Source of the DNA: Nipponacmea schrenckii | Lineage: Eukaryota; Mollusca; Gastropoda; Lottiidae | DNA length: 64,000 nucleotides | Direction: 5' to 3' | NCBI GenBank assembly: GCA_030562195.1 | Contig: JAUJPP010000007.1 | Span: 31,741,769 to 31,805,768 of the forward strand | Part shown: positions 39,201 to 45,452 of the stretch, piece by piece | Numbering within the stretch: position 1 is the stretch's first letter | Layout: the number at the start of each line of letters is the position of its first letter | Notes under the pieces: generated by a model | What the model saw: the letters and a program-made list of their open reading frames with translations, nothing else | Told to the model about the DNA's origin: nothing | Databases searched by the model: none | Made by a program: the position numbers and the translations under genes

Positions 39201-40211
39201 ATAATTGGAGTATTTGGTGGCTTGGCATTTTTTATTATAGTGGCCATTTTGATCAAGCTGGTTCTCGTTAAACGAAATAGGTAAATTTTAAACTTTATCA
39301 AATTCTTAGATAAGTGCCCTGATCCTGTTGATGATATGACATATGAGATTCTGGTTACAATGAAAAGGGGAAATGATTCATCCTAAACTACCAGATTCCA
39401 CATTGCGATTTGATTTAAATTGACAACCCTTCAATTAACACATAACTCATACTGTTTATTCAAAATATATTCTATGAAAAATGTTGGTTACAATTTTAAT
39501 GTGGCACGTGGTTTGCATATGGCTTGATTGGTTCCCAATTTTTTTTAGACGAACTCCCAAGAGAGTAGATGATACAGAGGTGGCTCTGCCTCAAGCACCT
39601 AAATCATTCCAAGATCGTGAACCCGAGATTTTTCAGAATGAGCTCTATATAAGAAGTGATGGTGAGTAGCAGTGAGCCCATATTTTAAATGTTGTTAAGA
39701 TGGACACCAAGTGTCAAGACTTGTCGATGTTGTTTATCCTACCTTACAGAACTCTGAACCTTGAACCTTGACAAAAGTCGAGGGTTGTGATGTTGTCCAA
39801 TCTCTTATTGCGTACAACATAGTCCCTTATTTACATTAGCCGTGACTTTTGTCCGAAACCTTTCTGGTAATGTTGTATGATTTTATGTTAAAGCTAGTAA
39901 TACTATAACGCATAGCGTTTAAATATCCCTGAAAGATGCACAATTTTTCTCCTGAATCTGCTTGCTACCCATAGTCATTCCCCATACCTGCATCAATGAC
40001 AAAGTGGTGATCTCGTTATAAAGCAAGGTGTTCATATCATTTGATTTTTGTTTCAGAATTCAAAGAGGAAAATGATCCAATATCGGAACTGAATGATTCA
40101 CCATCTTCTGAGAATAGAAGTGCTTCAGAAAGATGCAGCATGAGAATTAAACCACGAATTAACACACAATCCTTAACAGGGCCATTTGTGACCAAGATAG
40201 ATATCAATTAA
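91..40211 (+). CDS. Giant type I membrane protein: six-Cys repeat array, two LU domains, VWDE-like VWD/EGF region
   Basis: I traced 73 exons with GT-AG borders and consistent phase, giving about 5042 residues. Exons: 91-233, 549-770, 1069-1287, 1694-1782, 2279-2354, 2490-2678, 3035-3520, 3963-4132, 4686-4788, 5726-5941, 6276-6503, 6789-7028, 7618-8468, 8772-8869, 9321-9480, 9699-9780, 10122-10340, 11560-11811, 12017-12396, 12664-12775, 13166-13332, 13739-13853, 14068-14295, 14728-15039, 15309-15614, 15973-16245, 16588-16872, 17140-17432, 17620-17658, 18055-18154, 18437-18661, 19053-19319, 19816-20052, 20503-21386, 21796-21881, 22090-22255, 22400-22481, 22764-22982, 23273-23572, 23981-24205, 24516-24645, 25065-25329, 25490-25643, 26058-26291, 26731-27000, 27436-27687, 28090-28448, 28657-28686, 29049-29151, 29384-29614, 29959-30207, 30537-30764, 30910-31250, 31450-31570, 31785-31976, 32237-32372, 32751-32896, 33255-33474, 33742-33821, 34137-34200, 34729-34941, 35136-35235, 35471-35600, 35959-36065, 36292-36407, 36677-36847, 37274-37454, 37742-37941, 38324-38551, 38728-38842, 39130-39280, 39549-39661, 40057-40211. 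Rough residue map: repeats 19-4213, LU 1078-1163 and 2756-2839, VWD core 4335-4531, EGF about 4712-4740, TM about 4929-4952. The repeat family is not recognised; the C-terminal fifth resembles VWDE. Function is unknown; an extracellular adhesive or recognition role is inference. Confidence 0.88.
549..7028 (+). CDS. Exons 2-12: six-Cys modules 1 to 11
   Basis: Most exons here run phase 2 to phase 2, start with a segment of the form xLxxxxxC-x7-C, and end in Cys-Arg at the donor. Each module has C1-x7-C2, about 18 residues, C3, intron, about 8 residues, C4-x7-C5, 20-30 residues, C6. Modules 1, 2, 5, 7, 8, 9, 10 and 11 keep all six cysteines. Module 4 lacks C2 and C4; module 3 lacks C2, C4 and C5. 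Exon 7 (3035-3520) is double length: it carries module 6 without C1 and C5 and without the internal intron. For exon 9 I chose the acceptor before 4686, because it keeps C1 of module 8 (FCGTELKASVC) and the phase fits. No enzyme motif is present. Confidence 0.82.
1470..1575 (+). repeat. Dispersed repeat family A, copy 1 (intron 3)
   Basis: It contains a CTACCAGCTAGTCCATGG segment followed by a GACATTGATCTTTCCCGGAT core and a segment resembling the ATTTACAGC end of the copy at 24808. The same order occurs at 2136, 24808 (opposite strand) and 38112. A SINE-like origin is inferred from short length and dispersal. Confidence 0.5.
2136..2205 (+). repeat. Dispersed repeat family A, copy 2 (intron 4)
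   Basis: It has CTAACTGGTCATTGGCCAAAC, then the degenerate core TTGAGCTTTCCTGGATTTCT. It is more diverged than the copies at 24808 and 38112. Confidence 0.42.
4149..4582 (+). repeat. 51-bp minisatellite in intron 8
   Basis: About 8.5 copies of a 51-bp unit containing CTATATCGCTCTACAATTGA and an AGCACTATTTTAACAGT segment. The period is exactly 17 codons, so open frames persist on both strands across the array, but it lies between the donor at 4133 and the acceptor before 4686. I read it as non-coding. Confidence 0.85.
5018..5578. mobile_element. Long-TIR non-autonomous DNA transposon (Mutator-like MITE candidate) in intron 9
   Basis: A left arm (5027 to about 5190) is matched by an inverted right arm (about 5404 to 5569). 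The arms share ATATAGACCTAACTTTCGTT in one orientation and its complement in the other. Both ends are bordered by the direct repeat CATTAGTCC (5018-5026 and 5570-5578), which looks like a 9-bp target-site duplication. Long TIRs with a 9-bp duplication fit Mutator-like elements. No transposase reading frame is seen. Confidence 0.75.
7171..7545 (+). repeat. 15-bp minisatellite upstream of exon 13
   Basis: An array of the unit TCATTTCACCATCAG with variants, about 24 copies, in the intron between exons 12 and 13. It ends about 70 bp before the acceptor at 7617. Each unit is pyrimidine-rich and carries a CAG, so it resembles a run of weak splice acceptors. Confidence 0.85.
7618..8468 (+). CDS. Exon 13: module 11 end, module 12 with Lys/Asp/Ser/Asn-Gly repeat insert
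   Basis: The exon starts with C4-C6 of module 11. Module 12 follows with C2 (ETCLNLF), then a hydrophilic tandem insert at about residues 861-1023 built first from 7-residue SNSKDKD units and then from 10-residue NNGKGPKDKD units, then C3, C4 and C6. C1 and C5 are absent. The intron that normally separates C3 from C4 is missing, so the whole module sits in one exon ending in phase 1. The insert looks like a flexible charged spacer. The long reverse-strand frames opposite it are low-complexity shadows. Confidence 0.85.
8772..9480 (+). CDS. Exons 14-15: LU (Ly6/uPAR) domain 1
   Basis: Two exons (8772-8869 and 9321-9480) encode ten cysteines in the LU three-finger pattern: CHSC near the start, then EEC, QTC, MC, KGC, DQC, and the hallmark CCRGDYCN end. 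The phase-0 intron falls before the MC cysteine. The cassette enters and leaves in phase 1, unlike the phase-2 array around it, which fits insertion by exon shuffling. LU domains are extracellular protein-binding folds. Here the domain is embedded in a large receptor-like protein, with no GPI signal of its own. Confidence 0.88.
9050..9285 (+). repeat. Intronic tandem repeat inside LU domain 1 gene segment
   Basis: Three imperfect copies of a 74-88 bp unit containing TTTCGATAATTTA, ACCAGGATTTT and a TATTCCATAC segment, between exons 14 and 15. Confidence 0.65.
9699..12396 (+). CDS. Exons 16-19: modules 13 to 16
   Basis: Exon 16 is a short phase 1-2 exon encoding C1-C3 of module 13 (GCNITAAKVC then LDCR). 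Exon 17 completes it and starts module 14, which lacks both C2 and C4. Exon 18 carries two extra cysteines ahead of C1 of module 15. Exon 19 (12017-12396) completes module 15 and holds module 16 without an internal intron; module 16 keeps only the pair C2 (MYSC) and C4 (IETC). Exon 19 leaves in phase 1 and so closes a block. Confidence 0.8.
10410..11150. mobile_element. TTAA-flanked MITE (piggyBac-like) in intron 17
   Basis: TTAA at 10410-10413 and 11147-11150 brackets perfect 14-bp inverted repeats, CTCTTCAAACGCCA on the left and its complement on the right. The left end has a second TCAAACGCCACGGGCGCA copy at 10454 as a subterminal repeat. TTAA duplication is the signature of piggyBac-family insertion. 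The body, about 730 bp, has no recognisable transposase and is therefore non-autonomous. Confidence 0.82.
12664..14295 (+). CDS. Exons 20-23: modules 17 to 19
   Basis: Exon 20 (12664-12775, phase 1-2) starts a new block with C1-C3 of module 17 plus an extra cysteine (EEVC). Exons 21 and 22 form module 18, with a phase-1 intron between the extra cysteine (YTIPC) and C1. Exon 23 carries C4-C6 of module 18 and C1-C3 of module 19, all in register. Confidence 0.82.
14728..16245 (+). CDS. Exons 24-26: modules 20 to 22, recent tandem duplication
   Basis: The end of exon 24 and the end of exon 25 share an acidic/Gly linker followed by VDLTVCDK, a second Cys and LPSCR. The starts of exons 25 and 26 are almost identical over about 170 nt (SDFKSMMNCVIKKVIGCEDN in both). 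The duplicated unit is therefore C1-C3, intron, C4-C6, which is direct evidence that one module straddles the intron. The linkers before C1 are longer than usual and low in complexity. Confidence 0.88.
16588..18154 (+). CDS. Exons 27-30: degenerate module region with Thr/Ser stretch and a 39-nt micro-exon
   Basis: Exon 27 completes module 22 and starts a module with an atypical C1-C2 gap. Exon 28 has a Thr-rich stretch (KKETTTTTVTSTTLTS) and few cysteines, and exits in phase 1. Exon 29 (17620-17658) is a 13-codon phase 1-1 linker with good AG and GT borders. Exon 30 begins the next block with C1 (KDEC) and C3 (DICR) but Ile in place of C2; its partner exon 31 lacks C4. The cysteine assignment in exon 28 is uncertain. 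Confidence 0.7.
17743..17812. repeat. Short inverted repeat (hairpin) in intron 29
   Basis: The 24-bp arms at 17743-17766 (CAATTTTATGGATTACAATT...) and 17789-17812 are complementary with one mismatch, around a 22-bp loop. It could be the remnant of a small foldback or Tc1/mariner-like MITE; no TA duplication was confirmed. Confidence 0.6.
18437..20052 (+). CDS. Exons 31-33: modules 24 to 27
   Basis: Exon 31 lacks C4 of module 24 (Met in its place) and C3 of module 25 (DIGR instead of CR). Exon 32 carries C4-C6 of module 25 plus an extra cysteine (LPAC) that may compensate for the missing C3. Exon 33 completes module 26 and begins module 27, with one extra cysteine (IIPC). All three exons are phase 2-2 and multiples of three. 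Confidence 0.82.
20503..21386 (+). CDS. Exon 34: module 28 with (KNTNEKNTKEKTKG)n insert and RKKR site
   Basis: Exon 34 is the counterpart of exon 13. C4-C6 of module 27 are followed by module 28, interrupted by a charged insert at about residues 2527-2700. The insert begins with an acidic Ser/Asp stretch, then SRKKRAPGKK, then about nine copies of a 14-residue (42-bp) Lys/Asn/Thr/Glu unit. After it come C3 (ALC), C4 (WDC) and C6 (ERC). C5 is lost and the only early cysteine (YDCKVQF) aligns best with C2, so C1 is absent. No intron separates C3 from C4, and the exit is in phase 1. RKKR is a furin-type consensus. Confidence 0.85.
21796..22255 (+). CDS. Exons 35-36: LU (Ly6/uPAR) domain 2
   Basis: Exons 21796-21881 and 22090-22255 encode a second LU domain, beginning with CYKC and ending with CCIGDLCNE. 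It has twelve cysteines: the ten standard ones plus an extra pair in KRGCNSKGC. Intron position and phases match LU domain 1 (phase 1 in, phase 0 inside, phase 1 out), so the two LU cassettes descend from one duplicated exon block. Confidence 0.88.
22400..25329 (+). CDS. Exons 37-42: modules 29 to 33
   Basis: Exon 37 (22400-22481) is the phase 1-2 starter equivalent to exon 16. Module 30 (exons 38-39) lacks C2 and C4 together. Exon 39 has a long Val/Ile/Asp stretch before C1 of module 31. Exon 41 is phase 2-0 and exon 42 phase 0-1; exon 42 holds module 33 without an internal intron and without C1 and C5 (SNCLETF, AKIC, DTC, STC remain). Confidence 0.8.
24808..24893 (-). repeat. Dispersed repeat family A, copy 3 (intron 41)
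   Basis: On the minus strand it reads CTTTCTACCAGTTCGTCC, TTGGCCAAACCTCTTGGCAT, TGATCTTTCCCGGATTATCC and then a CCATTTACAGCTGGGTGG end. It is the most complete copy in the window and serves as a guide for the others. Confidence 0.6.
25490..28448 (+). CDS. Exons 43-47: modules 34 to 38 (five-exon block)
   Basis: The block opens with a phase 1-2 exon, continues with three phase 2-2 exons, and closes with a phase 2-1 exon containing an intron-less module 38 that lacks C1 and C5. Exon 43 has a linker with DRMKRD, an R-x-K-R furin-type site. Modules 36 and 37 each have one extra cysteine just before C1 (LLFC, PKTC). Confidence 0.82.
28657..31250 (+). CDS. Exons 48-53: 30-nt micro-exon and modules 39 to 43 (second five-exon block)
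   Basis: Exon 48 (28657-28686) is a 10-codon phase 1-1 linker. Exons 49-53 repeat the layout of exons 43-47. Module 39 lacks C1 and C5 but keeps the intron. Modules 40 to 42 are complete, 41 and 42 with an extra cysteine. Module 43 in exon 53 lacks C1 and C5 and has no internal intron. The match with the preceding block suggests a multi-exon tandem duplication. Confidence 0.8.
29755..29910 (+). repeat. Dispersed repeat family B, copy 1 (intron 50)
   Basis: It contains CTTCATTAGCCCATTAGGTG and GCAGAAGAGTAGGACGTAAA, closely matched by the copy at 59742. It ends in AATAAAGAGTTTATTATTAT, an (ATT)n-like tail suggestive of a retroposed element. Confidence 0.5.
31450..32372 (+). CDS. Exons 54-56: modules 44 and 45, end of the array
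   Basis: Module 44 lacks C2 and C4 together. Module 45 is complete: NGC, DAC and SCK before the intron, then RIC, TGC and SQC. The array stops immediately after C6 (PPIPQFK), in phase 0. Because the array begins with C1-C3 and ends with C4-C6, the module register is fixed at both ends. Confidence 0.82.
32751..33474 (+). CDS. Exons 57-58: beta-rich region before the VWD domain
   Basis: About 122 residues, mostly hydrophobic/charged alternation with a single cysteine, entering and leaving in phase 0. The position just upstream of VWD matches the uncharacterised region that precedes VWD in VWDE-type proteins. I do not recognise a named fold. Confidence 0.7.
33742..36407 (+). CDS. Exons 59-65: von Willebrand factor type D domain and RRKR site
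   Basis: VWD landmarks are clear: CSSINDPHIKTFD near the start, GKFVLYKH, a CNCRV cysteine pair, and GLCGVYNRDTYDDLRLPNGD near the end, followed by SVDDFSKEWR. The order and wording resemble VWDE more than mucin or von Willebrand factor D assemblies, since no C8/TIL module follows. Exon 65 carries DARRKRAVTNE (about residues 4586-4589), a strong furin-type site in an acidic, probably exposed loop. Cleavage there would separate the repeat array and VWD from the membrane-proximal part unless a disulfide holds them together. Confidence 0.88.
36677..37941 (+). CDS. Exons 66-68: post-VWD helical region and EGF-like domain
   Basis: Exons 66-67 encode a Cys-containing helical stretch of the kind seen after VWD in VWDE (TGWTLNNATKFCQDN, QKCLEAF, DNCVKDI, QNCLNEL). 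An EGF-like domain follows: C-x4-C-x5-C ending NGQC, then GTCICKKEYYGSDC. The phase-1 intron splits it just after NGQCTAG. The exon 68 remainder leads into the next beta-rich region. Confidence 0.82.
38112..38190 (+). repeat. Dispersed repeat family A, copy 4 (intron 68)
   Basis: It contains CCCTTTCTACCAGCTGGTCT, GCCAAACCTCTTGGTATTGA and TCTTTTGAG, matching the minus-strand copy at 24808 over about 60 bp. Confidence 0.55.
38324..38842 (+). CDS. Exons 69-70: beta-rich region and C..C-box before the membrane
   Basis: Exon 69 encodes about 76 residues of beta-type sequence with three cysteines. Exon 70 encodes CQIDGQVINKDD, then GDKCLYCNPEESQIRW. This C-x-IDG ... C-x2-C-x-P-x3-S-x3-W box recurs next to VWD/EGF regions in invertebrate proteins. 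Confidence 0.78.
39130..40211 (+). CDS. Exons 71-73: transmembrane helix, cytoplasmic tail and stop codon
   Basis: Exon 71 encodes TETIIIGVFGGLAFFIIVAI followed by LIKLVLVKRNR, a single membrane-spanning helix with a basic stop-transfer flank, so the long N-terminal part is outside. The tail of about 90 residues is Ser/Glu/Pro-rich (LNDSPSSENRSASERC), with a NELYIRS tyrosine segment but no recognised domain. The stop codon TAA is at 40209-40211. Confidence 0.88.
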
Positions 40212-40394
40212 ACTGGTGATACCTTACTGGACTTTTGTTTCATAAATCATTTTTCACGGAGTTGTTTTTCTGGTGTGTCACAAGGATAATTCATTTTTCT
40301 TCTCAAATACTCAATTATCAGGATAACCATTCGTTGAACCGACGTATACATGTATTGAGAGCCTGTTTCTCAATCCCTTTCGCCTCTTTATATG

Positions 40395-40423
40395 AATAAA
40401 ATGTTGTTTACAACAAAAATAAA
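40395..40423 (+). terminator. Polyadenylation signals of the giant gene
   Basis: AATAAA at 40395-40400 and again at 40418-40423, about 185-210 nt after the stop codon. They imply a short 3' UTR ending near 40440. Confidence 0.7.
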
Positions 40424-41032
40424 CGTGTTTTGAAAATGTAACATATATTTTTTTCACACATATACAACGATTTCGCCATTCCATGCTAGAGTCAATGATA
40501 TAATGATTTTTGAAACAATTGTCTAGTAAACGTGCTTTCAATTTACTAACCCTTCTTTCAATATGGTCAGTACAATAATAGTGTTTATTAACCATGAATC
40601 GCCAGTATTACTAATCAACTATTGAATTTTCATCTTTATATGAACCCTTGTAACGAGAAATTTGTTCATGTTTTGTTTTATCTTTTTGTATTGACTACTT
40701 TTCCGAATGTTATTTAGCAATCTTAGTAGTAGTAAAAGACGAATTTCAAAAATAAATTGTGAATGATATTCACCTATATGTAGTCTACAGAGTTTTACAA
40801 AGAATATTTGAAACCTTCTTATAAATCAGGAAGTGTTTAGGAACTATCAGCTGTTCCATCACTCTGAAGAAAATATCAAAAACATATTTTTTGCAATATT
40901 TTCGCTCTTGAATGAATATACTGAAATATGGTAAAATATTTCGGATAATATTATTTAGATATTTTCTGTTTCTAGACGATGACGATGTTGTCTATTTTAT
41001 ATTAAACGATTTTATGAAAAATATTTTTGTAA

Positions 41033-41036
41033 TTTT

Positions 41037-41067
<31 letters not shown>

Positions 41068-41069
41068 GG
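41033..41069. repeat. Homopolymer tract T14 followed by G23
   Basis: Fourteen T then about twenty-three uninterrupted G. The true length is uncertain because such runs are error-prone. The G run could form a quadruplex. Confidence 0.8.
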
Positions 41070-41446
41070 TTTCTTTGGGGGCTTGGTGTAATTGGAAAGG
41101 GATGATGAGACATGGGAACATGAAAAGGATCTTATGAGATGACCAGATCGGCCCTTTTTAGAACCAAATTGTATTCGTATAGCCAATATTCTTTTCAGTA
41201 ACTGATAGGGTTGGAGACACAAGCTTATTATACACTAGAATAATTACTATACCAACAATAAATAAAACTTTATTTCATATCACTTAAAAACTCTGCGAAT
41301 ATTGAAGAAAATAGCCATTTTATATTGATATCACAGTGTTTGGATTTATCTATTGCACAATTAGATATTAATAAATGAGGCGTTTTTTTAAGAGAATTCA
41401 CCTGGAGAAATGAATGATGAATAAGTAAAAGATAGCTTGCCAGGCA

Positions 41447-42122
41447 TGGTAACATACGCCCACTGGCTGAATTTGAAGAATAAATTGAGCAATAACTCAA
41501 AAAACATTTATCAAAAAATGTTTCAATACCATTGCTCGCACCAAAATGCTTTGAAAAATTGTTGCTTCTTCTGCACCCACAAAATATTAATGACACAATT
41601 TTACTTAGTCAAGGGCAATAACTCAAAAACTGTTCATTAAAAAAAATCGTCAAATTCAAAATTGACTACTGTCTAATCAATTCTTACCCTTTCTCCAAGC
41701 TCCATCAAAATCCTTTGAAAATTGAAGCTTTCATTGCAACCACAATAGAATTTTGATGTAATTTTACTAAGTCAAGGGCAATAACTCAAAAACCGTTCAT
41801 CGAAAAATCTGCAAATTCGAACTTGACCGCTGTCTTATCAATTCCAATGCTCACACCAACTTTCATTTATATCCATTGAAAATTGTAGCTTCTATTGTGT
41901 CTACAACAGATATAGAGGCAGGGGCAAAAACTCAAAAACCGTTCATCGAAAGATCGTCAAAATTTAGCTTAACCGCTGTCTTATCAATTCCAATGCTAAA
42001 ACCATTAAAATTCATATAAAATTGTAGCTTCTATAGTGTCTACAGCAAATGTTGACGGACTCACAGACCGACGGACAAGGGCGACGACAATATACGTCCA
42101 CATATTCATGTGGGCGTATAAT
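41447..42122. mobile_element. Dispersed repeat with internal reiterations and inverted ends
   Basis: The left end has CATACGCCCAC and the right end GTGGGCGTAT. In between, a segment with TAGTCAAGGGCAATAACTCA, then AAAACCGTTCATCGAAA, recurs about three times at roughly 170-bp spacing. It ends with ACGGACTCACAGACCGACGG and a small palindrome (ATACGTCCACAT / ATGTGGGCGTAT). The GACGGACAAGGGCGA-type wording resembles repeats common in mollusc genomes, as far as I recall. Confidence 0.6.
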
Positions 42123-42437
42123 AGCCATTCAACTTAACTAGATTAAAAACATGCCTCCATTGTTACAGAATATAGAATTTAAATTGATACACGCCTGCAA
42201 TTCTGGCGTGACCAGACCGAATTGAAATCCAGGTTTGATGTCATTTAAAACATCGTAATTACATTTGAATCAATGCTCAAAGCTTTTAAACATTTGAAAA
42301 ATCTCTTTCCTACAATCTGGAAATAAGACTCTAATAGAATATCAGATTTCCTTGTTTCAAATCCGTGGATGGTTGAATGGTTGGTAGATGAAAAGTGAAT
42401 AAAGCTTATATTGCAGACGAGTAGGTGTAACGATATC

Positions 42438-42443
42438 TTTATT
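42438..42443 (-). terminator. Candidate polyadenylation signal of the CUB/lectin gene
   Basis: TTTATT on the plus strand reads AATAAA on the minus strand, about 212 nt after the stop codon at 42655. Confidence 0.5.
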
Positions 42444-42654
42444 GGAAAAGGTTTATCCAAAACATTCGTTACGTCTTTCATTAAGACGCTTCCATAGTTG
42501 CTTCAGATATTAAGCATACCGTCCACAACAAGTTCGAGTAAAACAGTAATAAAGTTGTTATAGCGTCTTCGTATACTATTTGAGTCACAATTTGCACAAC
42601 AATTCCAATTAAAAAAAAATTATTTGAAGAATGCACATATTGTAATCTTGTACT

Positions 42655-45452
42655 TCACACATCCACTTCTTGATTAGCATCGTAAAACAGTTTGTCCTGA
42701 AAACACTCAGTATCAGTATCTATATCACCCACGGGAGTCACAGGAATTCTTGTCAGATCTTTTAGCTCTAACATTGGTGTCGTACACATGGATGTCGATT
42801 TTGGACTAAAATGATCAAGATTTAAAGATGGGATAAATTTGTAACAAACAGATTAGATCCTTTATTAAAGTATGAAAGGAAACCCCTAAAACTGAACCAA
42901 TTTCAAGGGTTACTACATTCAACAGAACAGAAGATGCAGTAAAGTATGCATGGTGGTATACTTGTTAAAATCCATATTGTCAATATTAGACTTCACCACA
43001 GGATTTTGGCAGTTCATGCAATGATCTTCATATTACGTGATTTGTTGATATTTTCATAACAAATTTAACCACTTTACTTACCCATTCGGATCCCAATGAC
43101 CGCTTTCACAGATTGTAGAAACTTCATTATCAGGCGCATACCGGCTGTTAGTGTTCTTGGTTCTATGTTGTAAAACAAACAGTTTAATTGCGGCTTGATG
43201 AAGTCTTTCTGTAACCTTTCGATCATCATTGCTATAAATGAAAGATAACGTCTACACAGTTAATTATCATTTGTTATATTCTCCGAAAAAGGAGGCTCTG
43301 GAATATTACTTAGGGTTAAGTGAATTAATGTGTAGTCCCGGGGCTTTATTTTATATCCAGTTCAACAATGAAACATTCTTACCTATTTAACTTATATAAT
43401 TATTTTGTCTACTGTCTACTAAATTAATTCCATTTCAAAAAGCAATAAACCAACCTGTAATCAGAGGCGACAAGTCGTAAATTTTCCTCCAAAATTCCTG
43501 GTAAATCAAAATTACTGTGTTCCACTGAAGGCTGTTTGGACTGATAGGCAGAGTCTTTAGTTTGAAGCTGAAGAGTTGGTTGACTGCTGGGGTTTTGTGA
43601 TGGGGATTGAGGCCTTTGTCCAAGGGATACAGCGCTGTCACTATCAGTCACCGAAAGCAACGACGTACGTGGTGCAAGAACCTCATTGCCATGGCAAACC
43701 GAGGCCCGTTCTGATCTAGATAGTCTCGATCGAGGCCTCAACTCTTTTTCACACGACGGATACGAATTCGTCGGACTCAATTTCTTATGATCCTTACTAC
43801 TCCTTGGTTCTAAATATTTACTGGATTCGTTTTCAGGGTAAAAGTCCGTTAGATCCTGACTTAGAAACTTTTGTAAAATATGAAAGCGTCCAATATCGCT
43901 CAAACTTCCTCTGTGAGAATTGGCCCTTGAGCTCTTTTGTCTTTGATACTGTCTTATTATTTCACTTTCCAAACTGGAGTCTTGCCTCACTGATCTTCCA
44001 TCTAAATGATGATTGTACATTTCAAGGCCACTGTTTCGACGTCGGCGGTCACGTCTATGTTTCTCAGACTGAACACTACCTAGATGTCGAACACAATCTC
44101 GATAAGCGTGACGCCGAAGCGAGCGATCATCAAAACTGCCATGATGGCATACTAACAAACCGTGACGCTGTTGGTATTCATATTCTGATGTTGCGCGTCG
44201 ACATTTGATGCAGCAACAACTGTCTGAAGCACAGCTTCTCGGCGTACCGTACTCGTGTCCATACACTTCCATACTTTTAGACATCTCCTTGAAATGAAGC
44301 ATACTTTCTTGGCGACTCCGAACTCTTGACTCTTCTTTCCGTCCCACATTCGGCATGGGATCCTGACAAATTTGCATCTCCAAATTTGCTATCTGAAAGT
44401 CAGATAGAGAGTTACTAACTCTCAGTGGTATTCTAGCACTTTGCAGATCATCTTTTGACCTTTCCTTGTTGTCACCAAGAGCTTCATTGCTGTTAGAAAT
44501 GATCACTTTGGGATAAAAATGGTTGTTAGTATGATATGAGCCGTCATCTGACAGTGAAGTTTGATTCAGAGCGAAGTCTTCGAACTGAGTTTCCTGACGA
44601 ACTAAATACGGACCGGTACTGTGTGAACGCTTCATCCGGGCATCTTGTGGCAGTAACAGTGAAGAGGAAGAAGGGGGGTCTAGGGATGAGAATTTACGAT
44701 GTTTGTTAATTGTTGGCTTCACTTTGAGATGATCTAGAGACAGTCGACCACCTACTATATCCCCCGAATTCTTTTCGTCCACAAGAAAAGTAGCAGTATT
44801 TTGGATAAAGTCAGTCGCCATAGGAGTTGATATCGGAGACCTTTCAGCTTCTTTGTAAGATGCGAAGAATCTGGTAGCTGCATTGTGTCCAGTTTCTGTT
44901 GTCTGAAAAAATGGAGTACAAGTCCTATATAGTTACAACTCGATCTATAAGCTAATACACTGGTCCTTTCATTTGACCTGAATGATCTCTAGACATTGTT
45001 ACGGATCCTTGAAATGTTCAAAATGGTTTCATTAAAGCAAATAACAAGTACATAAATTTAGTACCTTGTGTGAGACCCCTCGTGTCCGACCTTGGGATTG
45101 AGACGCCTACAAACAACAGAAAGTATAATCTTTAAAGTAATACTACCTCTTAGAATGGACATAAAAGTAAAACGTTAAATTTGGTCAATAAGAGTATTTA
45201 GCCAAACTAAGTAACAGTTTGCCCGAGCAATACTAAACATATTGGAATAAATTATACACAACGTTTCAACAATTTACATCGACATTGCCATAGAATAGTC
45301 ATAGTTATTTGAAATATAACGTACCTGAAGAGTTGGGGTGTAAGGAGTAATCAGGATTGGTGGTATTGAGGTAAGTTTTTTCAGAGAATTCTCTACGCTG
45401 TAAATCTCAGCTGGGTGACTGAAAGATGTTTCGCCAATTTCTTGGTTCTTTT
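42655..45452 (-). CDS. Cytoplasmic tail exons of the CUB/lectin receptor, with stop codon
   Basis: Exons 45325-45452, 45065-45106 (14 codons), 43455-44902 (482 codons), 43082-43231 and 42655-42805. The large exon is rich in Ser, Arg, His and acidic residues with many SR/RRxS-like segments (RRDRRRRNS, SRLSRSERAS) and Tyr-containing stretches, as expected of a disordered, phosphorylatable tail. No kinase, TIR, death or other named domain is visible. The C-terminal exons (IPVTPVGDIDTDTECFQDK) look conserved in style, but I cannot name them. The stop codon TGA is at 42655-42657. Confidence 0.82.

Larger units (their letters stand above)
40441..42437. other. Convergent intergenic spacer
   Basis: AT-rich DNA between the 3' ends of the two genes. 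I see no exon-like coding signal. It contains a T14/G23 tract and a dispersed repeat (separate entries). Confidence 0.6.
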
